From: Streptomyces pluripotens
Lineage (GTDB): Bacteria > Actinomycetota > Actinomycetes > Streptomycetales > Streptomycetaceae
Reading direction: 5' to 3'
Assembly: GCF_000802245.2 (NCBI RefSeq)
Contig: NZ_CP021080.1
Location: 5,208,001 to 5,272,000, forward strand
DNA length: 64,000 nt
A model generated the notes under the pieces. That model saw only the letters and a list, made by a program, of their open reading frames with translations, was not told where the DNA came from and did not search any database. Positions 1 through 8,494 of the stretch are shown here, one piece after another. The stretch's first letter is position 1; the number at the start of each line of letters is the position of its first letter. The position numbers and the translations under genes were made by a program.

Positions 1-27
1 CCAACAGCGAGCAGGAGACATAGCACG

Positions 28-1068
28 ATGCGTATCGGAGTTCTCACCGCAGGCGGCGACTGCCCCGGCCTGAACGCCGTGATCCGGTCGGTCGTGCACC
101 GGGCCGTGACGACGTACGGCGACGAGGTCATCGGGTTCGAGGACGGCTACCGGGGTCTGCTCGACCGCCACTACCGCACCCTCGACCTGGACGCGGTCAG
201 CGGCATCCTGGCTCGCGGCGGCACCATCCTCGGCTCCTCCCGTCTGGAGCGCGACCGGCTGCGCGAGGCCTGCGACAAGGCCACCGACATGGTCGAGGAG
301 TTCGGCATCGACACGCTGATCCCGATCGGCGGCGAAGGCACCCTGACCGCGGCCCGCATGCTGTCCGACGCGGGCCTGCCGGTCGTCGGAGTGCCCAAGA
401 CGATCGACAACGACATCTCCTCCACCGACCGCACCTTCGGCTTCGACACCGCCGTCGGCGTGGCCACCGAGGCCATGGACCGCCTGAAGACGACCGCCGA
501 GTCCCACCAGCGGGTGATGGTCGTCGAGGTCATGGGCCGGCACGCCGGCTGGATCGCCCTGGAGTCCGGCATGGCCGCCGGTGCTCACGGCATCTGCCTG
601 CCCGAGCGCCCCTTCGACCCCGCCGACCTGGTCAAGATGGTCGAGGAGCGCTTCGCCCGCGGCAAGAAGTTCGCCGTCGTCTGCGTCGCCGAGGGCGCCC
701 ATCCGGCCGAGGGCACCATGGACTACGGCAAGGGCGAGATCGACCAGTACGGCCACGAGCGCTTCCAGGGCATCGGCACGGCGCTGGCGTACGAGCTGGA
801 GCGGCGGCTCGGCAAGGAGGCCAAGCCGGTCATCCTCGGCCACGTCCAGCGCGGCGGCGTCCCCACCGCGTACGACCGCGTGCTCGCCACCCGCTTCGGC
901 TGGCACGCGATCGAGGCGGCGCACCGTGGCGACTTCGGCAAGATGACCGCGCTGCGCGGCACCGACATCGTGATGGTGCCGCTCGCGGAGGCGGTCACGG
1001 AGCTGAAGACGGTACCGAGGGACCGGATGGACGAGGCCGAGTCGGTCTTCCAGACCCGGATTCTGTGA
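28..1068 (+). CDS. pfkA: ATP-dependent 6-phosphofructokinase
   Basis: Phosphorylates fructose-6-phosphate to fructose-1,6-bisphosphate in cytoplasmic glycolysis. The 346-residue length fits the actinobacterial PfkA family. Visible motifs are the N-terminal nucleotide loop GGDCPGLNAVIRS (residues 9-21), GGEGTL near residue 101, the catalytic loop PKTIDNDISS near 124-133, and MGRHAGW near 169. Glycine rather than aspartate after GGE argues for ATP and against pyrophosphate as phosphoryl donor (family knowledge). The ATG start has an AGGAGA ribosome site at 13-18, nine bases upstream. The upstream promoter lies outside the window. The gene is convergent with the carboxypeptidase gene, only 9 bp away, and I see no hairpin between them. 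Confidence 0.96.
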   Translation: MRIGVLTAGGDCPGLNAVIRSVVHRAVTTYGDEVIGFEDGYRGLLDRHYRTLDLDAVSGILARGGTILGSSRLERDRLREACDKATDMVEEFGIDTLIPIGGEGTLTAARMLSDAGLPVVGVPKTIDNDISSTDRTFGFDTAVGVATEAMDRLKTTAESHQRVMVVEVMGRHAGWIALESGMAAGAHGICLPERPFDPADLVKMVEERFARGKKFAVVCVAEGAHPAEGTMDYGKGEIDQYGHERFQGIGTALAYELERRLGKEAKPVILGHVQRGGVPTAYDRVLATRFGWHAIEAAHRGDFGKMTALRGTDIVMVPLAEAVTELKTVPRDRMDEAESVFQTRIL

Positions 1069-1077
1069 GTCGGTGGA

Positions 1078-2706
1078 TCACCGGCTGGCGGAGGCGGCAC
1101 CGCTGGCGGAGGCTGCGGTGTTGTCCTCCTGGAGTAGTGCGGAGATCTGCGCGATGTCGGCGGCGATGGACAGGACCCCGTCCGTCGAGTCCACCAAAGC
1201 GTCGTTGAAGACCACGACGAAGGGCAGGTAGCGGCCGTCACCGGTGTCTAGGTAGCCGGCCATGGCGCGGGCGGTGACCAGCACCTGGCCGGTGAGGCTG
1301 TTCCCCGCCGCACGGGTGCCGGTCTTCGCGAACACCTTGCCCTTGGCCGGGCTGTCCGTGCCGACCAGGGCCAGGTCGCCGCTGCTGCCCAGGATGGGCA
1401 GCGCCTCGCGGAACTGCGCGGCCTCCGGAGTGGTCGTCCAGTACTTCAGCAGGGGGATGAAGGCACGGGGAGTGAACGCGTCGCCGTCCACTCCGCCCTG
1501 GCCATCGGCCTGTGAGGCCTGGGCGGGATCGACGCCGACCTTGTCGTTGAACGCCTTGATGGAAGCGAATCCGTCCTCGCAGTCCCTGCTGCCCCGTTGG
1601 ACGGCGAGCAGGCACACCAGCAGGTCGGCCCCCAGATTGTGGCTCACCTTGAGGATCAGCGTGGCCTCCTGCGAGAACGGCGCGGAGACCAGTCTGGCCA
1701 CCGGGTCACCGCTCGGGGCCTTGGCCGGGGGCGCAGGGTCGGGCCCTGTGGGGGTGGCGGCCACGCTGACGCCGGCACGGTCCAGGGCCTCGATGAACGC
1801 GGTGCGGGCGAACGCCGCCGGATCTGTGACCGGAGCGGTGACCAGCCACGGCTTGGCATCGGCGGCCAAGGTACCGGTCACGGCGATGACGCCGTCCGCG
1901 CCCACCTCCGCCGTAATGGCGGTGGGCTTCCCCTTGGCCACGGTCATGACGTGGTAGGAGACCTTGTTCCGCGCGGTCTGCGGGCGCCAGGTGAACGTGG
2001 CCTGCTGACCGGGTTGGGTGGGTGTGCTGAGGATGTCGATGAGGTTGTCGTTGATGATGATCGGCGTCGGGTCCGTGACGAGTGCGGGATCCGGGGCGAA
2101 CAGCCGGTCGTCGATGACCACGTCACCGTTGACGTGCGTGATGCCACTGGAGCGCACCTGCTCGGCCAGGCTGTTCAGGCCGGCCAGCGGATTCTCGGGC
2201 GTGAGCGTGGCGTATCCGGGCACGGCGTCGGCGTAGGTGTGGTCCACCGGCCGGTAGTCAAGGGTGCCGTCCGGTTTGGTCCGGCCGCCCATCGTCAGGT
2301 CGCCCTGGGCCACCAGCACCAGGTTCCCGTCGAGGGTGCCGTCGGTCACCGGACCCTGGGCGTACACCGGCGTGGTGGTGCGGTGGTCGCTGCCGAAGGT
2401 GTCCCAGGCGGTCGACACGGTGAAGAGCTTGGTCGTCGAACCGGGCACGAACAGACGTTCGGGGTTCAATGAGGTGATGGTCCGTCCGGTGGCCGGGTCG
2501 ACCACCAGCAGGCCGAACTGTCCGTACCGGTAGACCGGCTTGTCCATGATCTTCTGGATGCGCGGATCGAGCGGCGCGTCCTCCGCGCGCGCGGAGCCTT
2601 CGAACGAGCCGGTGCAGGAGCCCGTCAGCAGGGCCAGGAGACACAGGCACACGGATATGCCTAGTGCGCGTCTCCTCGTCCCGCGGTCATGTCCCACTAC
2701 TGCCAT
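1078..2706 (-). CDS. D-alanyl-D-alanine carboxypeptidase/endopeptidase, PBP4 (S13) family
   Basis: Penicillin-binding protein of the PBP4/DacB type, which trims or cleaves D-Ala peptide bonds in peptidoglycan outside the membrane. All three active-site motifs are present: SxxK in PGSTTKLF, SxN in SHNLGADLL, and KTG in FAKTGTRAAG. The long insertion between the first two motifs is typical of the family. The N-terminus has basic residues and a hydrophobic segment (about 15-32) followed by TGSC, so it is exported and possibly a lipoprotein, although the lipobox is atypical. The 542-residue form starts at ATG 2706. Reading further upstream would only add low-complexity Arg/Ser-rich sequence antisense to the coding frame of the next gene. 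Confidence 0.93.
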   Translation of the reverse strand: MAVVGHDRGTRRRALGISVCLCLLALLTGSCTGSFEGSARAEDAPLDPRIQKIMDKPVYRYGQFGLLVVDPATGRTITSLNPERLFVPGSTTKLFTVSTAWDTFGSDHRTTTPVYAQGPVTDGTLDGNLVLVAQGDLTMGGRTKPDGTLDYRPVDHTYADAVPGYATLTPENPLAGLNSLAEQVRSSGITHVNGDVVIDDRLFAPDPALVTDPTPIIINDNLIDILSTPTQPGQQATFTWRPQTARNKVSYHVMTVAKGKPTAITAEVGADGVIAVTGTLAADAKPWLVTAPVTDPAAFARTAFIEALDRAGVSVAATPTGPDPAPPAKAPSGDPVARLVSAPFSQEATLILKVSHNLGADLLVCLLAVQRGSRDCEDGFASIKAFNDKVGVDPAQASQADGQGGVDGDAFTPRAFIPLLKYWTTTPEAAQFREALPILGSSGDLALVGTDSPAKGKVFAKTGTRAAGNSLTGQVLVTARAMAGYLDTGDGRYLPFVVVFNDALVDSTDGVLSIAADIAQISALLQEDNTAASASGAASASR

Positions 2707-2821
2707 GTGCGCCCGCCGTTCCCTGCTCGTGGACGGGATGGGGCACCCGCCTCCTGGTGCCCAGCGTCCTGAAAGCCGGGGCGAGGCGCGCAGCGGATGA
2801 CGCATCTGGGTGAACTCGCCG

Positions 2822-3541
2822 TCAACGGGCTTCGGCGCCGCCCTCGACCCTGTCCCAGAAGTACTCCACGATCCGGTCCAGGAACGCGCGGCCGGAGTCG
2901 CTGGAGGCCCTGGCCGCGCTGTTTCCGCCCCAGCTGAGGCTGGCCACCATCTGGCCCTGGTAGTCCTGGTGCAATTCCTGGAGCACCTTCTCCAGCCGCG
3001 CCCGCTCGACCGCGGCGACCTTCCCGACCGGCCTGACATAGGCCTGCCAGCGTGTGGTGACCGCGCTGCGCAACAGTTCGGCGAGCTTGTCCTCCCGCCC
3101 GGTGACGGCGACGAAGTCGGGCAGCGACAGGTCCAGGACCTCCGCGAGCGCGGCCGTCTGCCGGTCGTTGCCCCGCCAGTCGCCGCTCTCCTCCATCCGT
3201 AGATAGGAACGCAGATCGGCACCGACGGCACGGGCGACGTCCTCCGGTGCCAGAGCGCGGGCGATGCGGTGCTCACGAAGGGTCCGTGGCCGGCCGATGA
3301 GTTCACCCGGCGAACACCACAACACACCTGACAGCGCGGTGAGTTCGAGGTTATTGGGAGCGATGGTGCCGCGTTCCCAGGCGATCACGAGTTCCGGGGT
3401 GGCATGCGGCAGTCCGTACGAGACACGCAGTCCGTAGGCAACGTGCTCGGGTCCCATGCCGAGCGCGGCGCGGAGCCTGCGGGCGGCTGGAGCGTTGAAC
3501 GGGGGAGTCGAGGGGCTGGGCTGGGGTGAGGGTTGGCGCAC
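2822..3541 (-). CDS. XRE-like helix-turn-helix DNA-binding protein
   Basis: Predicted cytoplasmic transcription regulator of about 239 residues. The N-terminal half carries two helix-turn-helix-like stretches: one around ARRLRAALGMGPEHVAYGLR with WERGTIAPNNLEL, and a second around HRIARALAPEDVARAVGADL with LRMEESGDW. This resembles duplicated XRE-type domains in Streptomyces proteins of unknown target. The C-terminal half (about residues 120-239) is helical with no family I recognise. I chose GTG 3541 over the in-frame TTG 3550 because neither has a ribosome site, while a TANNNT box ends exactly seven bases before the GTG (see the promoter entry), suggesting a leaderless message. It lies 115 bp upstream of the carboxypeptidase gene on the same strand and may be co-transcribed with it. 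Confidence 0.8.
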   Translation of the reverse strand: MRQPSPQPSPSTPPFNAPAARRLRAALGMGPEHVAYGLRVSYGLPHATPELVIAWERGTIAPNNLELTALSGVLWCSPGELIGRPRTLREHRIARALAPEDVARAVGADLRSYLRMEESGDWRGNDRQTAALAEVLDLSLPDFVAVTGREDKLAELLRSAVTTRWQAYVRPVGKVAAVERARLEKVLQELHQDYQGQMVASLSWGGNSAARASSDSGRAFLDRIVEYFWDRVEGGAEAR

Positions 3542-3548
3542 CCCGGAC

Positions 3549-3577
3549 AAGGTAGGGGCGCACGGGTGTCCTGACTA
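3549..3577 (-). promoter_or_regulatory. Candidate leaderless promoter of the XRE-like gene
   Basis: Read on the minus strand, TAGTCA (3577-3572) is followed by a 17-base spacer and TACCTT (3554-3549), a good TANNNT -10 box. Seven bases later comes the GTG at 3541, placing transcription start at or next to the start codon. There is no Shine-Dalgarno sequence. This is inference from spacing and consensus only. Confidence 0.45.
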
Positions 3578-3717
3578 CGGTGGGTTCGGACGAGACCACG
3601 CGTCGTAGGTTCGTACGTGTGGACCGTGCGTCCCGTTGTGGACATTCGGTGCCACCTTCGTCACCTGGGGTTACCGTGCGTCATCCCTTGGGTGGGGATG
3701 CGTCGGCGGCCCGGTTC

Positions 3718-4407
3718 TCACCGTCCCTGCGCCACCCACCGGTAGACCAGCTCGGGCCGCCCGACCTGCCCGTACAACGGGTTCCGGGCGGCGCGGCCCG
3801 CGTCGACCAGGTGCTCCAGGTACCTCCGGGCGGTGATCCGGGACGTGCCCACGGCCTCGGCTGCCCCGGCGGCCGTGAGGCCCTCGGCCGTCGCTCGCAG
3901 GGCCGCCGTCACCCGTTCCAGCGTCGGCCCGCTCAGACCTTTCGGCAGCGCGGCCGGGGCCGGTGCCCTGAGTACGGCCAGCGCCCGGTCCACCTCGTCC
4001 TGGCCGCCGGCCTCGCCCACCGCCGCGTGGAACTCGGCGTAGCGGATCAGCCGGTCCCTGAGCGTGGCGAAGGTGAAGGGCTTGAGCACGTACTGGACGA
4101 CCCCCAGCGAGACGCCCTCCCGGACCACGGCCAGATCCCGCGCCGAGGTCACCGCTACCACGTCAGCGTGATGCCCGGCAGCCCGAAGGGAGCGGGCGAA
4201 CTGCAGGCCGTGCACGTCCGGCAGGTGCAGATCGAGCAACAGGAGATCCACAGCCGTACGGTCCAGGGTGCGGCGGGCCTCCGCGCCCGTGTGCGCCGTG
4301 CCGACGACAACGAAGCCCGGCACCCGGTCCACGTACATCACGTGCGCGTCGGCGGCCACTGGATCATCCTCCACCACGAGCACCCGGATGGGCGTGGAGT
4401 CCGTCAT
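3718..4407 (-). CDS. CitB/DcuR-type two-component response regulator
   Basis: Response regulator of about 229 residues. The N-terminal receiver has the acidic pair ED at 13-14, the phospho-acceptor Asp near residue 59 in LLLLDLHLPD, and the conserved Lys in VLKPF near 109. The C-terminal part holds a winged or helix-turn-helix segment (AAEAVGTSRITARRYLEHL) of the CitB/DpiA type rather than a LuxR or OmpR domain. The ATG at 4407 overlaps the kinase stop by ATGA, so the two are translationally coupled. A possible upstream Met would add nine residues inside the kinase gene. The pair lies next to a divergent dicarboxylate symporter gene, so C4-dicarboxylate or citrate sensing is the natural hypothesis. 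Confidence 0.93.
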   Translation of the reverse strand: MTDSTPIRVLVVEDDPVAADAHVMYVDRVPGFVVVGTAHTGAEARRTLDRTAVDLLLLDLHLPDVHGLQFARSLRAAGHHADVVAVTSARDLAVVREGVSLGVVQYVLKPFTFATLRDRLIRYAEFHAAVGEAGGQDEVDRALAVLRAPAPAALPKGLSGPTLERVTAALRATAEGLTAAGAAEAVGTSRITARRYLEHLVDAGRAARNPLYGQVGRPELVYRWVAQGR

Positions 4408-6044
4408 CGCACGCCGCCTTCCGGAACCGGGCACGCCGCGCGCAGTGGCAGCCGCACCTCGAACACCGCACCGCCCCCGCCGTCCCCGTCGGACTCGGCC
4501 ACCGTCAACGCGCCCTCTTGGCGGACCACCGCCTGCCGGGCCAGGGCCAGCCCGAGTCCCCGCCCGCCGGGGCCGGCCGGCTTCGTCGAGAACCCCCGCT
4601 GGAATACCAGATCGGCATGGGCGGGGTCGACACCGGGGCCGGTGTCCGTGACCCGCAGCACCACTTCGGAGGCGTTCGCGCAGGCCGTCACCGTCACCCG
4701 GGCCCCCGGTCCGCCTTGCGCGGCGTCCACTGCGTTGTCGATGAGGTTCCCGAGGACGGTCACCAGGTCCCGCGCGGACAGACTTTCCGGCAGCAGACCG
4801 TCGTCCAGGCGGCTGTCCTGTGAGACCACCAGTTCCACGCCTCGCTCGTTGGCCTGTGCCGCCTTGCCCAGCAGCAGCGCGGCCAGCACCGGTTCGCGTA
4901 CCGCCGCGATCACCTGGTCGGTCAACGCCTGGGCCAGTTCCAGCTCTGCCGTGGCGAATTCCGCCGCCTCCTGAGCCCGGCCGAGCTCGATCAGCGACAC
5001 GACCGTGTGGAGGCGGTTCGCGGCCTCGTGCGCCTGCGACCGAAGAGCCTGGGTGAAGCCGCGCTCCGAGTCCAGCTCGCCCATGAGCGATTGGAGTTCG
5101 GTCACGTCCCGGAGGGTCACGACCGTGCCGCGCTGCTCCCCGCCGGAGACCGGGGAGGTGTTGACGACCAGCACCCGGGACGCCGTCAGATGCACTTCGT
5201 CCACTCGGGGCTCCGACGACAGCAACGCTCCCGTCAGAGGTGCCGGAAGGCCCAGGTCCGCCACCGAGCGGCCGATCACGCCTTCCTCCTCGTCCACGCC
5301 CAGCAGTTCCCGCCCACCGTCGTTGATCAGGGCCACCCGGTAGTGCCCGTCCAGCATCAGCAGACCCTCGCGAACCGCGTGCAGCGCCGCCTGGTGGTAG
5401 TCGTGCATCCGGCTCAGTTCGGTGGCGTTCATGCCGTGGGTGTGGCGGCGTAGCCGGGCGTTGACGACATAGGTGCCGACCGCGCCCAGCAGCAGGGCTC
5501 CGCCGGCTACCCCGAGCAGCGCCGTGACCTGGTCCTGGACCCGTTCGCTGATCGTCTCCACCGTGATGCCGGCGCTCACCAGGCCGATGATCCTTCCGCC
5601 GTCGGACACCGGGGTCACCGCGCGGACGGAGGGGCCGAGCGTGCCGGTGTAGGTCTCGGTGAGGGTGCGGCCGTGCTGGGCGGGGCCGATGTTGCCGAGG
5701 AAGGGTTTGCCGATCTGTCGTTCGTCGGGATGGGTCCAGCGGATGCCGGTCGGGGTCATGATCGTGACGAAGTCGACCTTCGCGTCCCGCGTGATCTGCA
5801 GGGCGTACGGTTCGAGCCGTGCCGTAGGGTCCGCGCTGCGGATCGCCGAGCGCACCGAGGGGGAGTCGGCGATCGAGCGGGCCACCGCGGTGGCCTGCCG
5901 GGCCGCTGCGGTCTCAGCCTGCCGCTGGTCGCTGACGTAGGTGAACAGCGCGTACCCGGCCACGACCACCGCTATCAGCACGGCCTGCATGGCGAACAGC
6001 TGTCCCGCCAGGCTGTGGGGCCGGCGGAGGGCGGGGAAGCGCAT
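4404..6044 (-). CDS. CitA/DcuS-type sensor histidine kinase
   Basis: Membrane sensor kinase of 546 residues. The order is a short cytoplasmic leader, TM1 (about 15-33), an extracytoplasmic PASC-like sensor domain (about 35-168), TM2 (about 172-192), a cytoplasmic PAS domain (about 215-320), a helix with the phospho-acceptor His in SQAHEAANRLH near residue 338, and a HATPase domain with N-box NLIDNAVDA and glycine boxes DTGPGVD and GRGLGLAL. This matches CitA/DcuS kinases, where the sensor domain binds citrate or C4-dicarboxylates directly. It is coupled by ATGA to its response regulator and divergent from the dctA-like gene, the likely target. The ligand cannot be read from sequence. Confidence 0.93.
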   Translation of the reverse strand: MRFPALRRPHSLAGQLFAMQAVLIAVVVAGYALFTYVSDQRQAETAAARQATAVARSIADSPSVRSAIRSADPTARLEPYALQITRDAKVDFVTIMTPTGIRWTHPDERQIGKPFLGNIGPAQHGRTLTETYTGTLGPSVRAVTPVSDGGRIIGLVSAGITVETISERVQDQVTALLGVAGGALLLGAVGTYVVNARLRRHTHGMNATELSRMHDYHQAALHAVREGLLMLDGHYRVALINDGGRELLGVDEEEGVIGRSVADLGLPAPLTGALLSSEPRVDEVHLTASRVLVVNTSPVSGGEQRGTVVTLRDVTELQSLMGELDSERGFTQALRSQAHEAANRLHTVVSLIELGRAQEAAEFATAELELAQALTDQVIAAVREPVLAALLLGKAAQANERGVELVVSQDSRLDDGLLPESLSARDLVTVLGNLIDNAVDAAQGGPGARVTVTACANASEVVLRVTDTGPGVDPAHADLVFQRGFSTKPAGPGGRGLGLALARQAVVRQEGALTVAESDGDGGGGAVFEVRLPLRAACPVPEGGVR

Positions 6045-6198
6045 GCCAGCAGTGTGCCCTTCCGGTCCGGCGTGAACTAAATGAACGCAAGGGTGACCGC
6101 CATCACAGGGCGGGAGATAGTCGCGGCATTCCCCAACAACGCCCGGACGTGAGCCGCACGCCGGTTGTTCGCCGACGAAGACGTCAAGGAGGGCAGTC
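6045..6198. promoter_or_regulatory. Divergent control region between sensor kinase and dicarboxylate symporter
   Basis: A 154-bp region carrying promoters for both directions. An A/T-rich patch at 6070-6088, reading GCGT-gaactaaatga-ACGC, stands out from the G+C background and is weakly dyadic. It is a candidate site for the adjacent response regulator. The dctA ribosome site AAGGAGGG lies at 6186-6193. Confidence 0.4.
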
Positions 6199-7623
6199 GT
6201 GGCCGCCAGTACTCCCCACCCGGCACCTGCCGCACCCCGCGTGGAGCGGGATCGAACCCATTACCTGTACATCGCCGTCATCGCGGCGGTCGCACTCGGC
6301 ATCGCCGTGGGGCTCATCTGGCCCGACGCCGCGGTCCAGCTCAAGCCGCTGGGTACCGGATTCGTGAAACTGATCAAGATGATGATTTCGCCGATCATCT
6401 TCTGCACGATCGTGCTCGGGATCGGTTCCGTGCGGAAGGCCGCCAAGGTCGGTGCCGTCGGCGGGATCGCGCTGGGCTACTTCCTCACGATGTCGTTCGT
6501 CGCTCTCGCGGTCGGACTCGTGGTCGGCAACCTGCTGCACCCGGGCGAGGGCCTGCACCTCACTGATGCGCTCAAGCAGACCGGGCACGCCCAGGTGTCC
6601 AGTGAAGCGCTCGGGCCGGTCGACTTCGTACTGTCGGTCATCCCGGCCACGTTCGTGTCCGCCTTCACCGAGGGGCAGGTCCTCCAGACGCTGCTGGTGG
6701 CCCTGCTGGCCGGGTTTGCGCTGCAGGCCATGGGCTCGGCCGGACAGCCGGTGCTGCGCGGCATCGAGCACATGCAGCGGCTGGTCTTCCGTGTCCTGTC
6801 CATGGTCATGTGGGCCGCGCCGGTCGGCGCCTTCGGTGCCATCGCGGCGGTGACCGGTTCGGCCGGCCTGGAGGCGCTCAAGAGTCTCGCCGTGCTGATG
6901 CTCGGCTTCTACCTCACCTGCTTCCTCTTCGTCTTCGTGGTGCTGGGAGCGTTGCTGCGGATCGTCGCCGGCCTGAACGTCCTCTCCCTGTTCAGATATC
7001 TCGCCCGCGAGTTCCTGCTCATCCTGTCCACCTCCTCCTCCGAGTCCGCGCTGCCGCGGCTGATCGCGAAGATGGAGCACCTGGGCGTCAGCAGGCCGGT
7101 CGTCGGTATCACCGTGCCGACCGGCTACTCCTTCAACCTCGACGGCACGATGATCTACATGACCATGGCGTCGCTCTACATCGCGGACGCGCTGGGCACA
7201 CCGATGTCGCTGGGTGAACAGATTCCGCTGCTGCTGTTCCTGCTCCTGGCCTCCAAGGGGGCGGCCGGTGTCAGCGGGGCGGGGCTGGCCACGCTGGCCG
7301 GCGGGCTGCAGTCGCACAAGCCCGCGTTGGTCGACGGGGTCGGGCTGATCGTCGGCATCGACCGGTTCATGAGCGAGGCGCGGGCGCTGACCAACTTCGC
7401 CGGCAACGCGGTCGCCACGGTGCTGGTGGGCACCTGGACGAAGGAGATCGACGGGGTCCGCGTCCGGAGGGTGCTCGCCGGTGAGTTGCCGTTCGACGAG
7501 ACGACGCTGCTGGATGAGCGCCGCTCCGTGGGTAGCGGGCTTCCGGAGCCGAGGGAGCCTGGGGAGCCTGGGGAGCGAAGGGGGTCGAGGGGGTCGAGGG
7601 GGGAGGAGCCGGTCGGGGTCTGA
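6199..7623 (+). CDS. dctA: Dicarboxylate:cation symporter (DctA-like, DAACS family)
   Basis: Inner-membrane secondary transporter of the DAACS/GltPh fold, importing C4-dicarboxylates such as succinate, fumarate and malate with protons or sodium. Visible are multiple hydrophobic helices from residue 25, MMISPIIFCTIVLG (TM2 region), the serine-rich re-entrant loop LLILSTSSSESALPRLIAKM (about 271-290), the conserved PTGYSFNLDGT (TM7) and the second hairpin around ASKGAAGVSGAG. These are the family substrate/cation site motifs. GTG start with AAGGAGGG six bases upstream. The extreme C-terminus is a low-complexity Pro/Gly/Arg tail encoded by short repeats. Divergent from the CitA/CitB-like system, which probably controls it. 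Confidence 0.94.
   Translation: MAASTPHPAPAAPRVERDRTHYLYIAVIAAVALGIAVGLIWPDAAVQLKPLGTGFVKLIKMMISPIIFCTIVLGIGSVRKAAKVGAVGGIALGYFLTMSFVALAVGLVVGNLLHPGEGLHLTDALKQTGHAQVSSEALGPVDFVLSVIPATFVSAFTEGQVLQTLLVALLAGFALQAMGSAGQPVLRGIEHMQRLVFRVLSMVMWAAPVGAFGAIAAVTGSAGLEALKSLAVLMLGFYLTCFLFVFVVLGALLRIVAGLNVLSLFRYLAREFLLILSTSSSESALPRLIAKMEHLGVSRPVVGITVPTGYSFNLDGTMIYMTMASLYIADALGTPMSLGEQIPLLLFLLLASKGAAGVSGAGLATLAGGLQSHKPALVDGVGLIVGIDRFMSEARALTNFAGNAVATVLVGTWTKEIDGVRVRRVLAGELPFDETTLLDERRSVGSGLPEPREPGEPGERRGSRGSRGEEPVGV
7545..7606 (+). repeat. Low-complexity short repeats at the 3' end of the symporter gene
   Basis: Imperfect GGGAGCCT units (7545, 7553, 7561, 7570) are followed by two GGGGGTCGA units (7580-7597). 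They encode the charged Pro/Gly/Ser/Arg tail and probably arose by slippage. Confidence 0.6.
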
Positions 7624-7693
7624 GGGTCCCGCCCCCCTTCATCTCCGGACGTCCGGCCCCGCCTGAACCCGGGCCGGGCGTCCGGTCGCCGCC

Positions 7694-7730
7694 ACCGGGC
7701 GGCCGAGCCTCCCCCTCTCGGCCGCCCGGT
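7694..7730. terminator. Bidirectional intrinsic terminator, 14-bp perfect stem
   Basis: ACCGGGCGGCCGAG (7694-7707), a 9-base loop, then the exact complement (7717-7730). It sits between the convergent symporter and TetR genes and can serve both. There is little U-tract, as is usual in Streptomyces. Confidence 0.8.
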
Positions 7731-7753
7731 CTCGTTCCTCTGTGCGCCTCCGC

Positions 7754-8377
7754 TCACGCCGGTCGGTACACCTCGGCCACCAGCGCGGTGGCCTTCGCCG
7801 TAGGTACGCCCGCCGCGGTCAGGACGGTGACCGTGGCCGAGCGGCCCGCCTCCTGCGCTGGTAGCAGGCCGTCGTTCACCGCCTCCATCACCGCGAACAG
7901 CATCTGCTCGTGCACGTACGCCAGCGCCGGCGCGGGCAGAGGGGAGTGGAACACCCCCTCGTCCAGACCCCGCTGGAGCAGTTGGACCTTCCCCTCGCGC
8001 AGCGGTGCGAGGCGTTCGCGGATGCCCTGCACGGTGACCGTGCGCTGGGCCAGGGCGATCAGCAGCCGATAGCGGTCGGCGATGTCCCAGACGGCGAGTA
8101 CCGAACGGGCCACCGCCTCCGCCGGGTCGGTCACCTTGGCGCGGGCTCGTGCGTCCGCGTCCACCAGGGCTGCCACGGCGTCATCGACGAGTGTGCTGAT
8201 CAGCGCCTCACGACTGGGGAAATGGCCGTACACGGTCCGTCGCACGACTCCCGCGGCGCGCGCGATCTGGTCCATGGAGGCGTCAGGATCGCGCAGCAGT
8301 TCGGCGAGGGCGACGTCGAGGATGCGACGTCGGTTGGCGTCGGCGCGGCTGGTGTTACCCGTGGTCATGGCAGCCAT
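7754..8377 (-). CDS. TetR-family transcriptional repressor
   Basis: Repressor of about 207 residues. The N-terminal TetR helix-turn-helix spans about 15-62 (RRRILDVALAEL, then MDQIARAAGVVRRTVYGHF), and the remaining helical domain would bind ligand and dimerise. ATG 8377 has GAAGGG eight bases upstream; an internal ATG at 8368 is possible. Divergent from a 14-TM-type MFS exporter with three TTGCAC/GTGCAA palindromes between them, the classic layout for a regulator controlling its efflux pump and itself. The inducing compound is unknown. Confidence 0.92.
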   Translation of the reverse strand: MAAMTTGNTSRADANRRRILDVALAELLRDPDASMDQIARAAGVVRRTVYGHFPSREALISTLVDDAVAALVDADARARAKVTDPAEAVARSVLAVWDIADRYRLLIALAQRTVTVQGIRERLAPLREGKVQLLQRGLDEGVFHSPLPAPALAYVHEQMLFAVMEAVNDGLLPAQEAGRSATVTVLTAAGVPTAKATALVAEVYRPA

Positions 8378-8397
8378 TCTGCACGCCCTTCAGCGAC

Positions 8398-8426
8398 TTG
8401 CACACTGCTGTGCAGCAGCGTACATT
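8398..8426 (+). promoter_or_regulatory. Predicted promoter of the MFS exporter gene
   Basis: TTGCAC (8398-8403), a 17-base spacer, and TACATT (8421-8426). The -35 lies in palindrome 1 and the -10 touches palindrome 2, as expected for a repressor-controlled promoter. Confidence 0.6.
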
Positions 8427-8461
8427 GCACATCGTTGTGCAATTGCACGCCGTTGTGCAAG
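8398..8461. promoter_or_regulatory. Three TetR-type operator palindromes between TetR and MFS genes
   Basis: Three related dyads share the half-site TTGCACA with a 4-base centre. Site 1, 8398-8415, has one arm mismatch. Site 2, 8424-8443, is perfect over 8-base arms (ATTGCACA-TCGT-TGTGCAAT). Site 3, 8443-8460, has six-base arms. Centres are 27 and 18 bp apart. They overlap the predicted MFS promoter, so binding would block it. Confidence 0.75.
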
Positions 8462-8494
8462 TCCTGTCGCGATCCGAGGAAGGCAATCCCTGCC

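Noticed and set aside
2709..3327. N-terminal extension of the carboxypeptidase reading
   Set aside because: Arg/Ser/Pro-rich sequence in a shifted frame of the XRE-like gene; the signal peptide begins at ATG 2706.
7910..8494. Long plus-strand frame upstream of the MFS exporter
   Set aside because: It is antisense to the TetR gene and continuous with the exporter only by chance in high-GC DNA; the exporter start at 8495 has a ribosome site and promoter.
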